Source: Sporosarcina sp. Te-1
GTDB lineage: Bacteria > Bacillota > Bacilli > Bacillales_A > Planococcaceae
Reading direction: 5' to 3'
Length of the DNA: 64,000 nucleotides
NCBI RefSeq assembly: GCF_017498505.1
Contig: NZ_CP071798.1
Location: forward strand, 1,757,501-1,821,500
The position numbers were made by a program, and so were the translations under genes. Under the pieces are notes generated by a model. It had not been told where the DNA came from, made no database searches, and saw nothing but the letters and a program-made list of their open reading frames with translations. This document shows positions 45,808 through 53,053 of the stretch, piece after piece (the first letter of the stretch is position 1; each line of letters opens with the position of its first letter).

Positions 45808-46275
45808 TTAGTTTTCTTGAACTACCCCCTTGTAATATACGGTTTCTAATTGCAGACCTTCGCTCGTCCTGTTAAAGACAAACATATGACGGGAAACCCC
45901 GTTCTCATAGAATTCAGAAGGCTTATGAACTTTCATATCCAATAGCACATCATACACTTCGTCACCCTTTGAACTAAACTCCAGATCACTTGTTACTTCC
46001 ATACTCACTAGTTTCATGTCCTGAATCCCATGAATACCTTCCCGGTTGAATTGATTCTTTTGATCGTTTAAATACAATAGCAAATCCTCATGCACTTCAG
46101 AATCATAATGGAAGAGGTCCACATATTCATTCCATTTTTTCGATGTTATATAGTTGATATATTGATGAATAATTGTTTCCGCTTCGTTATTGCTGGAAGT
46201 GGATACTTTCGATGTAGATATCGCCGAACCTGTTACGAGCAAGCTTACGATAAATACCCACCATACTCTTTTCAT
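45808..46275 (-). CDS. Secreted protein of unknown function, NTF2-like layout
   Basis: 155 aa. An N-terminal signal peptide (RVWWVFIVSLLVTGSAIS) precedes a soluble domain of about 120 residues with YINYITSKKWNEYVDLFH and a C-terminal antiparallel pattern (YDVLLDMKV, RHMFVFNRTSEGLQLETVYYKG). A helix pair followed by strands suggests an NTF2-like cone fold; that is an inference. I do not recognise a named family. No neighbours point to a role. Confidence 0.65.
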   Translation of the reverse strand: MKRVWWVFIVSLLVTGSAISTSKVSTSSNNEAETIIHQYINYITSKKWNEYVDLFHYDSEVHEDLLLYLNDQKNQFNREGIHGIQDMKLVSMEVTSDLEFSSKGDEVYDVLLDMKVHKPSEFYENGVSRHMFVFNRTSEGLQLETVYYKGVVQEN

Positions 46276-46379
46276 TTACTCACCTCTCAGTAAATCGCAA
46301 CCTCAGATATTTACTGTTGCCTGTATCAATCCTCTACAAGTATTAACGGATGTTTCAGCATAAGTGGAAGTACACTTCC

Positions 46380-46852
46380 TCAAATGTGATATTCCGCCTT
46401 AATTTTCTCCAATAATCTCCGGCAACCGTCCGTCACCAAATCGTACGTCTCTTGAAAATCTCCCGTGTAATACGGATCTGGCACATTCATTCTGCGTTCA
46501 GTCAAGTCAAGCAGAAGGGAAATCTTCGGATGATCCGGCTGCCCGAGGAGATCACGGATCGTACGGATATTGCTGGTGTCCATACCGATGATGTAATCAA
46601 ACCGTTCAAAATCATCTCGGTTCAATTGCCGGCCCGCCATCCCTTCTAAGAAATCCCATACTCCTTCAATTTAGCTACCGTCCCCTTGTGAGGCGGCTCA
46701 CCAACATGCCAGCTGCTTGTCGCTGCCGAATCGACTGAAATTACACCCCCCAGGCCTTCTTCCCTTACCCTATGCCGAAAAACCGCTTCCGCCATCGGAG
46801 ACCGGCAGATGTTACCTAAGCAGACGAATAGAACTTGGACCTTTTCTTGCAT
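46380..46852 (-). pseudogene. Low-molecular-weight protein-tyrosine phosphatase, split by a frameshift
   Basis: Two adjacent frames together make one complete LMW-PTP of about 155 residues. The first (46852-46646) has the P-loop C11-LGNIC-R17-S and ends KLKEYGIS at a TAG. The second (from 46640) continues GRQLNRDDFERFDYIIGMD, with the general-acid Asp in NVPDPYYTGDF. Adding one T within TCTTAGAAGGG would read I-S-Y-E-G-M and restore the frame. So a single base is missing near 46645-46648. It may be a real inactivating mutation or a sequencing error. The B. subtilis relative is YfkJ. Confidence 0.85.
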
Positions 46853-46921
46853 GAAGACTCCACTCCTTTCACTTCTTCCTCCATCTTGGCATATCCCGAA
46901 AAAAACTTCAAAAACGCAATA

Positions 46922-46953
46922 GAAAAACCTTCGCAGAATTGCGAAGGTCTTTC
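46922..46953 (-). terminator. Terminator of SLH protein gene
   Basis: ACCTTCGCA / TGCGAAGGT stem followed by TTTTTC on the minus strand. Confidence 0.87.
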
Positions 46954-46961
46954 AGCTGCTG

Positions 46962-48323
46962 TCAGTTCCCTTTGCCGTATTGAGCGCGCTTTGCTTCGCC
47001 AATTGACTTTCCGTACTCTGACATTTGCTTGCCATATTCTTTGTTCTGTTGCTGTTTTTCCTGAGCCAAATCCTTTTTCGCATTAATCAATTCTTGTGCT
47101 TTCGCTTCGTCGCCATTGCGTTTTGCTTCCCCAATGGATTGGCCGATTTCTGACATTTGTTTGCCATATTCTTTGTTTTGTTGCTGCTTTTCCTGGGCCA
47201 ATTCTTTTTTAGCGTCAATCAATTCTTGCGCTTTGCCTTCATCGCCATTCCGCTTCGCTTCACCGATAGATTTGCCTAACTCGGACAACTGTTTGCCCGT
47301 TTCCTTGTTTGTTCCCTCGGCTTTGCCATTTGTTTCGTTTTTCATTTTTTCCAATTCTGATATCTGCTTGCCGATTTCCTTGTTTTGATCCTTTTTATCC
47401 TGGATGACAGTTTTCTTTTCAAGAATCAACTGTTGGACTTTATCATAGTCTCCAGCACGTTTTGCTTCTCCAATCGCCTTCCCGATATCTTCCATTTTGA
47501 CGCCAAGTTCTTTGGCCACTTCTTTTTTCTTCTCGATTAATTGCTGCTTTTGCACCTTCAATTCCTGTTTGTCCGGAATCGCAATCGGATCCACTTTCAG
47601 CAACGCTTCTTCTTTTGCCAACCGAAGAGTTTCTGCTGCATTCGCTGTATTTACTTCAATTTTGTCTGCAATGACCTCTGGATTGACGGATACTTTGCCG
47701 CTGTCCGCGATTCGTTTGAAGAAAGCGACGGCATGGGCACGAGTCAATTGATCCGTAGCTCCGAATTTCTCAACAGGCGTCTTACCGTTTGGATTGCTTC
47801 CATTGGTAATGCCTTTATCGAATAAGTATGTCACCGCATCTTCCAGATCACTAGAGTTATTTTGTAAGTAAGCGAAAACTTGTGCAATCAATCCCCGATT
47901 GACAGGATTCTTTCTGAAATCAACATCATCGTACCCTAATAGTGGAATTTTATAGTGGGCTAAGCCTTCATATTTTTGATTAGCCCATTTCGAGTCTGCT
48001 GTGCTGGATTCTACCTCTTTCCCCAGTTCTTCATAGAAACGGGTCAGCATTGTCGTGAACTGTTCTTCAGTCAAAACATCATTCGGTTTAAAAGTGCCAT
48101 CTGGAAATCCTTTGATCAGACCTGTAGAAGCAGCCCATTCAATGGAATCTGTCGCCCAGTAACCTTTCGCAACATCCTTGAATGATGTTTTCTGTTGTGC
48201 GACAGCAACTACCTCTTTTTCAGCAGCATGTGCAGGTGAATACACACTGATCGCAGCCAACGAGACTGCACAAACAGCCACAGTTTTCAAAGCCTTTGAC
48301 CATGTTGAATTTTTCTTATCCAT
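46962..48323 (-). CDS. S-layer-homology domain protein with C-terminal helical repeats
   Basis: 453 aa secreted, cell-wall-bound protein. The signal peptide ends AHA (about residue 34). SLH domain 1 begins SFKDVAKGYWATDSIEWAASTGLIKGFPDGTFKPND; a second degenerate SLH follows (KWANQKYEGLAHYKIP … NRGLIAQVF), and a third around DLEDAVTYLFDKGITNG…LTRAHAVAFFKR. Residues about 265-453 are Lys/Glu/Gln-rich helices with a 44-residue unit (GKQMSEIGQSIGEAKRNGDE…) repeated twice plus a partial, visible as direct repeats in the DNA. Start at 48323 (GGAGGAG, 6 nt). SLH domains normally bind pyruvylated wall polymers; the role of the repeat arm is unknown. Confidence 0.9.
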   Translation of the reverse strand: MDKKNSTWSKALKTVAVCAVSLAAISVYSPAHAAEKEVVAVAQQKTSFKDVAKGYWATDSIEWAASTGLIKGFPDGTFKPNDVLTEEQFTTMLTRFYEELGKEVESSTADSKWANQKYEGLAHYKIPLLGYDDVDFRKNPVNRGLIAQVFAYLQNNSSDLEDAVTYLFDKGITNGSNPNGKTPVEKFGATDQLTRAHAVAFFKRIADSGKVSVNPEVIADKIEVNTANAAETLRLAKEEALLKVDPIAIPDKQELKVQKQQLIEKKKEVAKELGVKMEDIGKAIGEAKRAGDYDKVQQLILEKKTVIQDKKDQNKEIGKQISELEKMKNETNGKAEGTNKETGKQLSELGKSIGEAKRNGDEGKAQELIDAKKELAQEKQQQNKEYGKQMSEIGQSIGEAKRNGDEAKAQELINAKKDLAQEKQQQNKEYGKQMSEYGKSIGEAKRAQYGKGN

Positions 48324-48476
48324 ACTTTTCTCCTCCTTTTGAATCAGAGAGTCCGGATGATAGTAAGCAGGATGTACAATGACTAAAGACCCTCTCATTC
48401 TCTCTATCATAAACCTATATATTCACAGATGACAACTACTATATCGCAAATTTCGACATTTTTCTCATTTCTTTCA

Positions 48477-48508
48477 CAAAAAAGAAGCTGATTTTCCAGC
48501 TTCCTTTT
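48477..48508 (-). terminator. Terminator of GDPD gene
   Basis: GGAAGCTG / CAGCTTC stem followed by TTTTTT on the minus strand. Confidence 0.88.
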
Positions 48509-48510
48509 CT

Positions 48511-49344
48511 TTATTCCTTAGCAAGATACATCTCTTCCGGTTTTTCGGAGAAATCAGAAATGATCCCATCTACTCCATATTTCTGTGCCTTCCATATCAG
48601 TCGTCGGTCCTTCTTCGACCAGACGAGTACTTTCCCGCCATGTTCATGCACCAGATCCACCGTTCGTTTATTTGTAAACGACACATTGAAATTGATATAG
48701 GCAGCAAAGTCAGTGTATTCCTCCACTTTTTGCGCGGTTATAAATGAATCCGTAGGACGTATAAGAATTGCGATTTCAACTTCTGGAAGAAGGCTATGTA
48801 TTTTTTTTAACGATTGCACGTCAAATGATTGAATGATAATGCCGCTTAAATCGTCGTATTGATTGAGGACCTGCACAACTTTTTCCTCGATTCCCGGATA
48901 GTCGTTCGGGTTCTTAATTTCAATGACCAATCCGACCTCATTGTAAAATTCATCGACCAATTCTTGCAATGTCAAGATTTGTTCATTCACAAATTCCTCC
49001 CCGAACTGCTTTCCTGCATCCAGTGTTTTCAATTCAGCCAGTGTCATATTGCGAATATACCCTTTGCCATCTGTTGTCCGGTCAACTTTGTCATCATGCA
49101 TGACAATCAACTCATCATCCTTCGAAAGATGAACATCACATTCCAAATAATCCGCCTGCAGGTCCACCCCTTTTCGGAAGGCAGCCCGTGTATTTTCCGG
49201 TGCATATGCAGAAGCTCCTCTGTGCGCCACGCTGAGCATCTCTTTGGGAGCGACCCTTATTTTGGTTTGACTATTATAACCGACTAGGACGAAAAGACAT
49301 GCGATGGCTAGCAATGCGACAAATAGGGCTCTCTCTTTTCCCAT
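48511..49344 (-). CDS. Membrane-anchored glycerophosphodiester phosphodiesterase
   Basis: 277 aa. An N-terminal TM/signal segment (LFVALLAIACLFVLVGY) precedes a GDPD TIM barrel: SVAHRGASAYAPENT (catalytic His and Glu), YLECDVHLSKDDELIVMHDDKVDRTT (metal and second His), VIEIKNPNDYPG and GVDGIISDFSEK. It hydrolyses deacylated phospholipids or teichoic-acid units outside the membrane to glycerol-3-phosphate. Start at 49344 favoured (AGAGG 9 nt); a TTG three codons upstream is possible. Confidence 0.9.
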   Translation of the reverse strand: MGKERALFVALLAIACLFVLVGYNSQTKIRVAPKEMLSVAHRGASAYAPENTRAAFRKGVDLQADYLECDVHLSKDDELIVMHDDKVDRTTDGKGYIRNMTLAELKTLDAGKQFGEEFVNEQILTLQELVDEFYNEVGLVIEIKNPNDYPGIEEKVVQVLNQYDDLSGIIIQSFDVQSLKKIHSLLPEVEIAILIRPTDSFITAQKVEEYTDFAAYINFNVSFTNKRTVDLVHEHGGKVLVWSKKDRRLIWKAQKYGVDGIISDFSEKPEEMYLAKE

Positions 49345-49443
49345 ACCCCTCAACCTCTTTTTCTGTTTAGAAATATCCGAATTATCTTTTTATTAGTATA
49401 TCATAATTCTATAGTCTTGGATACCCCTTGGATGAAAAGAACT

Positions 49444-49486
49444 ACAAAAAAAGAACAAGTGAAATTAATTTCACTTGTTCCCTAAT
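49444..49486 (-). terminator. Terminator of RsbR-like gene
   Basis: GAACAAGTGAAAT / ATTTCACTTGTTC, a near-perfect palindrome, followed by T7 on the minus strand. Confidence 0.9.
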
Positions 49487-49498
49487 ATGCAATTCAGC

Positions 49499-50386
49499 TC
49501 ATTCCTCTGCGACAATGACTGTTTCTGTTACAATGTTTTCCGAACGATCTTGTAATACTTTCTTCAATCCCAGCTGCAAAGTGCCAAACGTTTGGACATC
49601 AGAAAAATCAAGGCCCAATTGTACTGAGGTTTGAACGATTTCCGGCCGCATTCCAGAAATGGTCGATTGAATGCCAAGCAATTTCAACACTTGAGTAATT
49701 TGGTGAATCTGGTGCGCTACTAATGTATCGATTGTCGTCACACCAGACAAATCTATGAACAGATGGGCAACCCCTGTCTGCGCACATTTTTGGGGTACAC
49801 TATCGAACAGCGACTGAGCACGGGACGCATCGATTTCTCCGATTAGCGGCAAGACGCCGATTGTGGGAGTGATTGGGATGACCGGGGCACTAAGTTCTTC
49901 AATTAAATGTGCCTGTGCCGAGAAACGGCTATCCACGATACGAGAATAGATTTCTGCAAAACGTGTAATCAGCTCATCAAATGCCTCATTGATAAGAGAA
50001 CACCAACGGAGAACAGAACTTGGTTTCACTTCATCGGCATTTGAATCAATGAATTGTTCTACAAATCGCCAATAGACGGTTTTCACTTTTCTCAATGCGT
50101 CAATTACTTCGGAAATCGGGGTGTTTGTGCTCGCCCTGCTTTCAGCAACATCCCGGGCCCATTCTTCCTTTTTCTGTTCAAATTGCTCCGTATCTGGAAG
50201 CAGCTTTGTTGCCACCGTTAGATTGGTTAGTCGGTTTTGATTTCGTAATAACGCTTCTGCCGCTTCTCCTGCCTGTGCGGAATAAATGGAGCCTTCTTGT
50301 CTTTCTCGTAATGCCAGCCATTGATCCGAAATGGCGTCGCTCTGTTCAATCAAATAGTCGTGCAACTTTTTATCCATTATGTCCAT
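49499..50386 (-). CDS. RsbR-like stressosome protein with C-terminal STAS domain
   Basis: 295 aa. The N-terminal ~150 residues are helical, the variable sensor half seen in RsbR paralogues. The C-terminal STAS domain starts LSAPVIPITPTIGVLPLIGEID and contains HLFIDLSGVTTIDTLVAHQI, where RsbR proteins carry Thr phosphorylated by RsbT. Start at 50386 (AAAGGGTG, 8 nt); the long upstream open frame has no site. Stressosome proteins feed the SigB pathway, but no rsbS/rsbT or rsbU is beside it, so it is an orphan paralogue like B. subtilis RsbRB-RD. Confidence 0.88.
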   Translation of the reverse strand: MDIMDKKLHDYLIEQSDAISDQWLALRERQEGSIYSAQAGEAAEALLRNQNRLTNLTVATKLLPDTEQFEQKKEEWARDVAESRASTNTPISEVIDALRKVKTVYWRFVEQFIDSNADEVKPSSVLRWCSLINEAFDELITRFAEIYSRIVDSRFSAQAHLIEELSAPVIPITPTIGVLPLIGEIDASRAQSLFDSVPQKCAQTGVAHLFIDLSGVTTIDTLVAHQIHQITQVLKLLGIQSTISGMRPEIVQTSVQLGLDFSDVQTFGTLQLGLKKVLQDRSENIVTETVIVAEE

Positions 50387-50540
50387 CCGTACCACACCCT
50401 TTATTTCTATGTAGTTTGCACTTGGAATTATTTTTAGTATACCACTTACCTCTAGTATGGGCATCCATCCCTGCCTGAACCGTTTATTTTTCAATAATAG
50501 GGGAATTATAATAAAAAATAGTACCAAAGGAGCGGATGCA

Positions 50541-50666
50541 ATGAGAATCGGAAAAATAGTGAAAACCGCCATTAAATGGGCACCTGTCGTGTACCCAATT
50601 GCCCGGAAGATCTTCAAAGAGAAAAAACAGGCGGATCGTCAAAAAAAGAGCTATGCGCCACGATAA
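50541..50666 (+). CDS. Small cationic peptide of unknown function
   Basis: 41 aa, starting [20 protein letters not shown] and ending in a Lys/Arg-rich tail. It is strongly basic with an amphipathic N-terminal helix. The AAAGGAG SD lies 8 nt before ATG, TATAAT at 50507-50512 could be the -10, and a terminator follows directly, so it looks like an independent gene. It overlaps no other gene on its strand. A membrane-active or nucleic-acid-binding role is possible; nothing specific can be claimed. Confidence 0.65.
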   Translation: MRIGKIVKTAIKWAPVVYPIARKIFKEKKQADRQKKSYAPR

Positions 50667-50709
50667 AAAGAGCGGCCGGTGAATGTTCATTTTCACCAGC
50701 CGCTTTTCG
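50665..50709. terminator. Bidirectional terminator between the small cationic gene and LysM-3D gene
   Basis: AAAAGAGCGGC…GGTGAA pairs with TTCACC…GCCGCTTTT, with A- and T-runs on the two sides. Confidence 0.88.
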
Positions 50710-51486
50710 TTAGTTTAATACTTTAATTTTCACTTTCTTGACGCCCCATTCCATCGCATTCTCATAGGATGGGATAAACACATCAATTTTATGGCCTTTA
50801 ATAGCACCGCCTGTATCTCCAGCTATCGCTTCTCCATATCCTTCCACCCACACTTTCGTTCCCAGTGGAATGAGCTTCGGATCAACAGCGATCACTTTTT
50901 GGTCTGGATTAGACCGTAAATCGATACCATAAGCAGTCGTGCCAGAACAGCCTGTACAATAAGCAGTATATGCTGTCGCAGTAACAACCAATTCTTTCCC
51001 TTCTCCAGCCGGTTCACTTGCAGCGGATGAAACGGCCGCCGATTTAGTTTTAGCTGTCTGTTCACTGTCTGAAGGTGTAACAGAGACGGCGACTGAATTG
51101 GGCTTGCTAGTTACGATTTGTCTGGATGCGTTCGCATTATTATCGTCACTGTCAATTATCAATTCTTCTCCGGGATGGATCACTTCGCTCGTTAAATTGT
51201 TTGTATTGATTAGGACTTCTAGCGGTATGTTATGGTTCAATGCAATGCGATAAAGATTATCGCCTTCGACAACCTTGTACGTTACCGGACCTGTGTCAAC
51301 AACATAAGTTGGGAAAAATAAAGCGTAATCAGGCAACAAACCATCATAGAACGGAATCGGAATAATCGCCCTGCTGGCCTCCTCTGGCCCTAATGGTTCA
51401 AAACCATCTGCCGCTTCTGCTGTAGCAGCGGCTGTTATGATCGCCACACATGCGATAGCACACATTACTAAGCTTTTTAGATTCAT
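50710..51486 (-). CDS. Secreted LysM and 3D-domain cell-wall protein (YocH/YuiC-like)
   Basis: 258 aa. The signal peptide ends AEA-AD. One LysM domain (about 72-120: YKVVEGDNLYRIALNHNIPLEVLINTNNL…HPGEELII) is followed by a Ser/Ala linker and the 3D domain (about 165-258) with the three conserved Asp: the region VIAVDPKLIPLGTKVWVEG, then AGDTGGAIKGHKIDVFI. 3D domains form the double-psi barrel of MltA/stationary-phase lytic enzymes; YocH is a WalR-controlled muramidase in B. subtilis. Start at 51486 (AAAGGAGG). The long structured leader is annotated separately. Confidence 0.9.
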   Translation of the reverse strand: MNLKSLVMCAIACVAIITAAATAEAADGFEPLGPEEASRAIIPIPFYDGLLPDYALFFPTYVVDTGPVTYKVVEGDNLYRIALNHNIPLEVLINTNNLTSEVIHPGEELIIDSDDNNANASRQIVTSKPNSVAVSVTPSDSEQTAKTKSAAVSSAASEPAGEGKELVVTATAYTAYCTGCSGTTAYGIDLRSNPDQKVIAVDPKLIPLGTKVWVEGYGEAIAGDTGGAIKGHKIDVFIPSYENAMEWGVKKVKIKVLN

Positions 51487-51507
51487 AAAAATCCTCCTTT
51501 TATACAC

Positions 51508-51612
51508 TCCCAGATTCCATATTCACTATGCAATGAATGAATCTTTCCCCTATGCACCGCTTGCCGGCAAGCATATCGAGTCGGGATGAGCAGCCGTTCG
51601 ACTGACCGGCTA
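51508..51612 (-). promoter_or_regulatory. Structured 5' leader of the LysM-3D gene
   Basis: Two hairpins lie upstream of the ribosome site: a perfect 14-bp palindrome GCTTGCCGGCAAGC (51559-51572) and AGCCG/CGGCT (51592-51611). I compared it with the c-di-AMP (ydaO) riboswitch that precedes many such genes and did not find its conserved blocks. It may be a regulatory leader of unknown type or just hairpins. Confidence 0.4.
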
Positions 51613-52095
51613 TTGTTTCCAACTAGTATTGCCCTGGAAATTTGTAAAATAAACATATTGTCGTAAAATATTGAAATCGTACTCTAATTTACTCTTGTAA
51701 TACGTATTTTGGAAATTCCAAGGAATCTTAAGCAAGAAAACAATTTTCGACTCTTCTAGCGAATGCATAATTAGGTATTTCCAGAGAAACCGACTATTTA
51801 TACATGAAAAAAGCACTTCGTCCTTAACTGACCGAAATGCTCTTAGATTTTAGGTTATATTTCTGATGTCGCTCTGCATACAACAAGCGTTTCTTCCCTA
51901 CCTTTTCATTTACTATTTTCATGGAACAAAGGAAGCTAAATGAACATTGGTAAAGAATTTGCTTCTATAGAATTTCCACTCTGTTTTCCTTGAAGATCAC
52001 ATGTTTATTCATAAAAAAATTAAGGTATCATATCTATAAGTAATCACGGTTTTTAAATGGGTAATTATTAACATCCGACATTTTTTGAAACAGTA
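51613..52095. other. Gene-poor AT-rich stretch with an orphan terminator
   Basis: About 480 bp without a convincing gene. At 51809-51843 the minus strand has AGCATTTCGGTC…GACGAAGTGCT followed by T6, a rho-independent terminator with no gene in front of it. Weak frames are present on the minus strand, one of 68 codons (51610-51816) and one of 32 codons ending at about 51825, but both lack good ribosome sites. It may be the eroded remains of a deleted gene or mobile element. Confidence 0.5.
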
Positions 52096-52123
52096 TTGAC
52101 TAGGTAAAAATATCCTTTATAAT
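52096..52123 (+). promoter_or_regulatory. SigA-type promoter of the polyamine operon
   Basis: TTGACT, 16 nt, TATAAT. It is the only strong promoter seen before the six-gene operon and gives a leader of about 85 nt. Confidence 0.75.
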
Positions 52124-52150
52124 TAAATAAATTTCATAATTTATCGTTCG

Positions 52151-52174
52151 GGACCCTCTGGAACATGAGGGTCC
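52151..52174 (+). promoter_or_regulatory. Leader hairpin upstream of speD
   Basis: GGACCCTC / GAGGGTCC is a perfect 8-bp GC-rich stem with an 8-nt loop, about 20 nt after the expected transcription start. It is not followed by T, so it is not a plain terminator; a control or 5'-stabilising element is possible. Confidence 0.5.
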
Positions 52175-52216
52175 TCAATTATGAAAGGAAGCAATGATCT
52201 ATAATAGAGAGGCGTG

Positions 52217-53038
52217 ATGTTAGGGTTGGAAAATAAGCTGACGTTATACGGCTTTAACAACCTCACCAAAACACTTAGCTTCAACATCTATGATGTGAGC
52301 TATGCTAAAAGTGAGCGAGAGCAGAAAGATTATATCGCCTATATTGATGAACAGTATAATTCTGAACGGCTGACCAATATTTTGCGCAATGTCACCGACA
52401 TAATCGGCGCCCATGTGTTGAATATCAGTAAACAGGATTATGATCCACAAGGGGCCAGCGTTACAATTCTCATTTCTGAGGAATCCATGCCGGTCGGGTT
52501 AATCGATAAATCATGCAATCAAGGACACGCCGATATCATTGCGACACGTGATTCGGTCGTTGGCCATCTTGATAAAAGCCATTTAACGGTGCATACCTAT
52601 CCGGAATATCATCCGGATAATTCGATCGCCACATTCCGTGTCGATATTGAAGTGTCCACCTGTGGCGAAATATCTCCGCTGGCAGCATTGGACTACTTGA
52701 TCGGGAGCTTTGATTCAGACATCATCACAACCGATTATCGGGTTCGAGGCTTTACGCGGAATGAACAAGGCAAGAAATTTTTCATCGATCACAAAATGAC
52801 CTCCATACAAGACTATATCGATAAAGAGACGTTGCAAAAATATGACGCGATTGATGTGAATGTATATCAATCCAACATTTTTCATACAAAACTGCTGATC
52901 AAGGAAATCGAACTGCAAAACTACCTGTTCAATCGGGACGTGTATGAAATCCCTCCAAAGGAACGTCTCCAGATTACAAACAATCTGCGCAGGGAAATGA
53001 TTGAAATCTTCAGTGGAACGAATATATATGATGAGTGA
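52217..53038 (+). CDS. speD: S-adenosylmethionine decarboxylase proenzyme, E. coli type (class 1A)
   Basis: 273 aa pyruvoyl enzyme making decarboxy-AdoMet, the aminopropyl donor. It lines up along its length with E. coli Spe[35 protein letters not shown], and the self-cleavage site HLDK-S121-HLTVHTYPE, where Ser becomes the pyruvoyl group. The conserved Cys is C149 ([10 protein letters not shown]). B. subtilis instead uses a short ~126-aa SpeH-type enzyme. Start uncertain: ATG 52217 taken, GTG 52214 or TTG 52226 possible. First gene of a tightly packed operon; speA follows after 15 nt. Confidence 0.94.
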   Translation: MLGLENKLTLYGFNNLTKTLSFNIYDVSYAKSEREQKDYIAYIDEQYNSERLTNILRNVTDIIGAHVLNISKQDYDPQGASVTILISEESMPVGLIDKSCNQGHADIIATRDSVVGHLDKSHLTVHTYPEYHPDNSIATFRVDIEVSTCGEISPLAALDYLIGSFDSDIITTDYRVRGFTRNEQGKKFFIDHKMTSIQDYIDKETLQKYDAIDVNVYQSNIFHTKLLIKEIELQNYLFNRDVYEIPPKERLQITNNLRREMIEIFSGTNIYDE

Positions 53039-53053
53039 AGGGGTGGGACAAAA

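Noticed and set aside
46640..46660. Programmed ribosomal frameshift in the phosphatase gene
   Set aside because: No slippery heptamer, pseudoknot or stimulatory SD is visible at the junction; a base loss or read error is simpler.
50387..50617. Hydrophobic N-terminal extension on the RsbR-like protein (a membrane sensor)
   Set aside because: No ribosome site upstream; it overlaps the small plus-strand gene and its promoter, and RsbR proteins start where the ATG at 50386 lies.
51508..51612. c-di-AMP (ydaO-type) riboswitch before the LysM-3D gene
   Set aside because: The conserved GGGGGACCCA-like and CCGTCAGCTAACCTC-like blocks of that riboswitch could not be found on the minus strand.
51610..51816. 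68-codon minus-strand frame
   Set aside because: No ribosome site, odd composition rich in Phe/Tyr/Asn, and a terminator overlaps its start.
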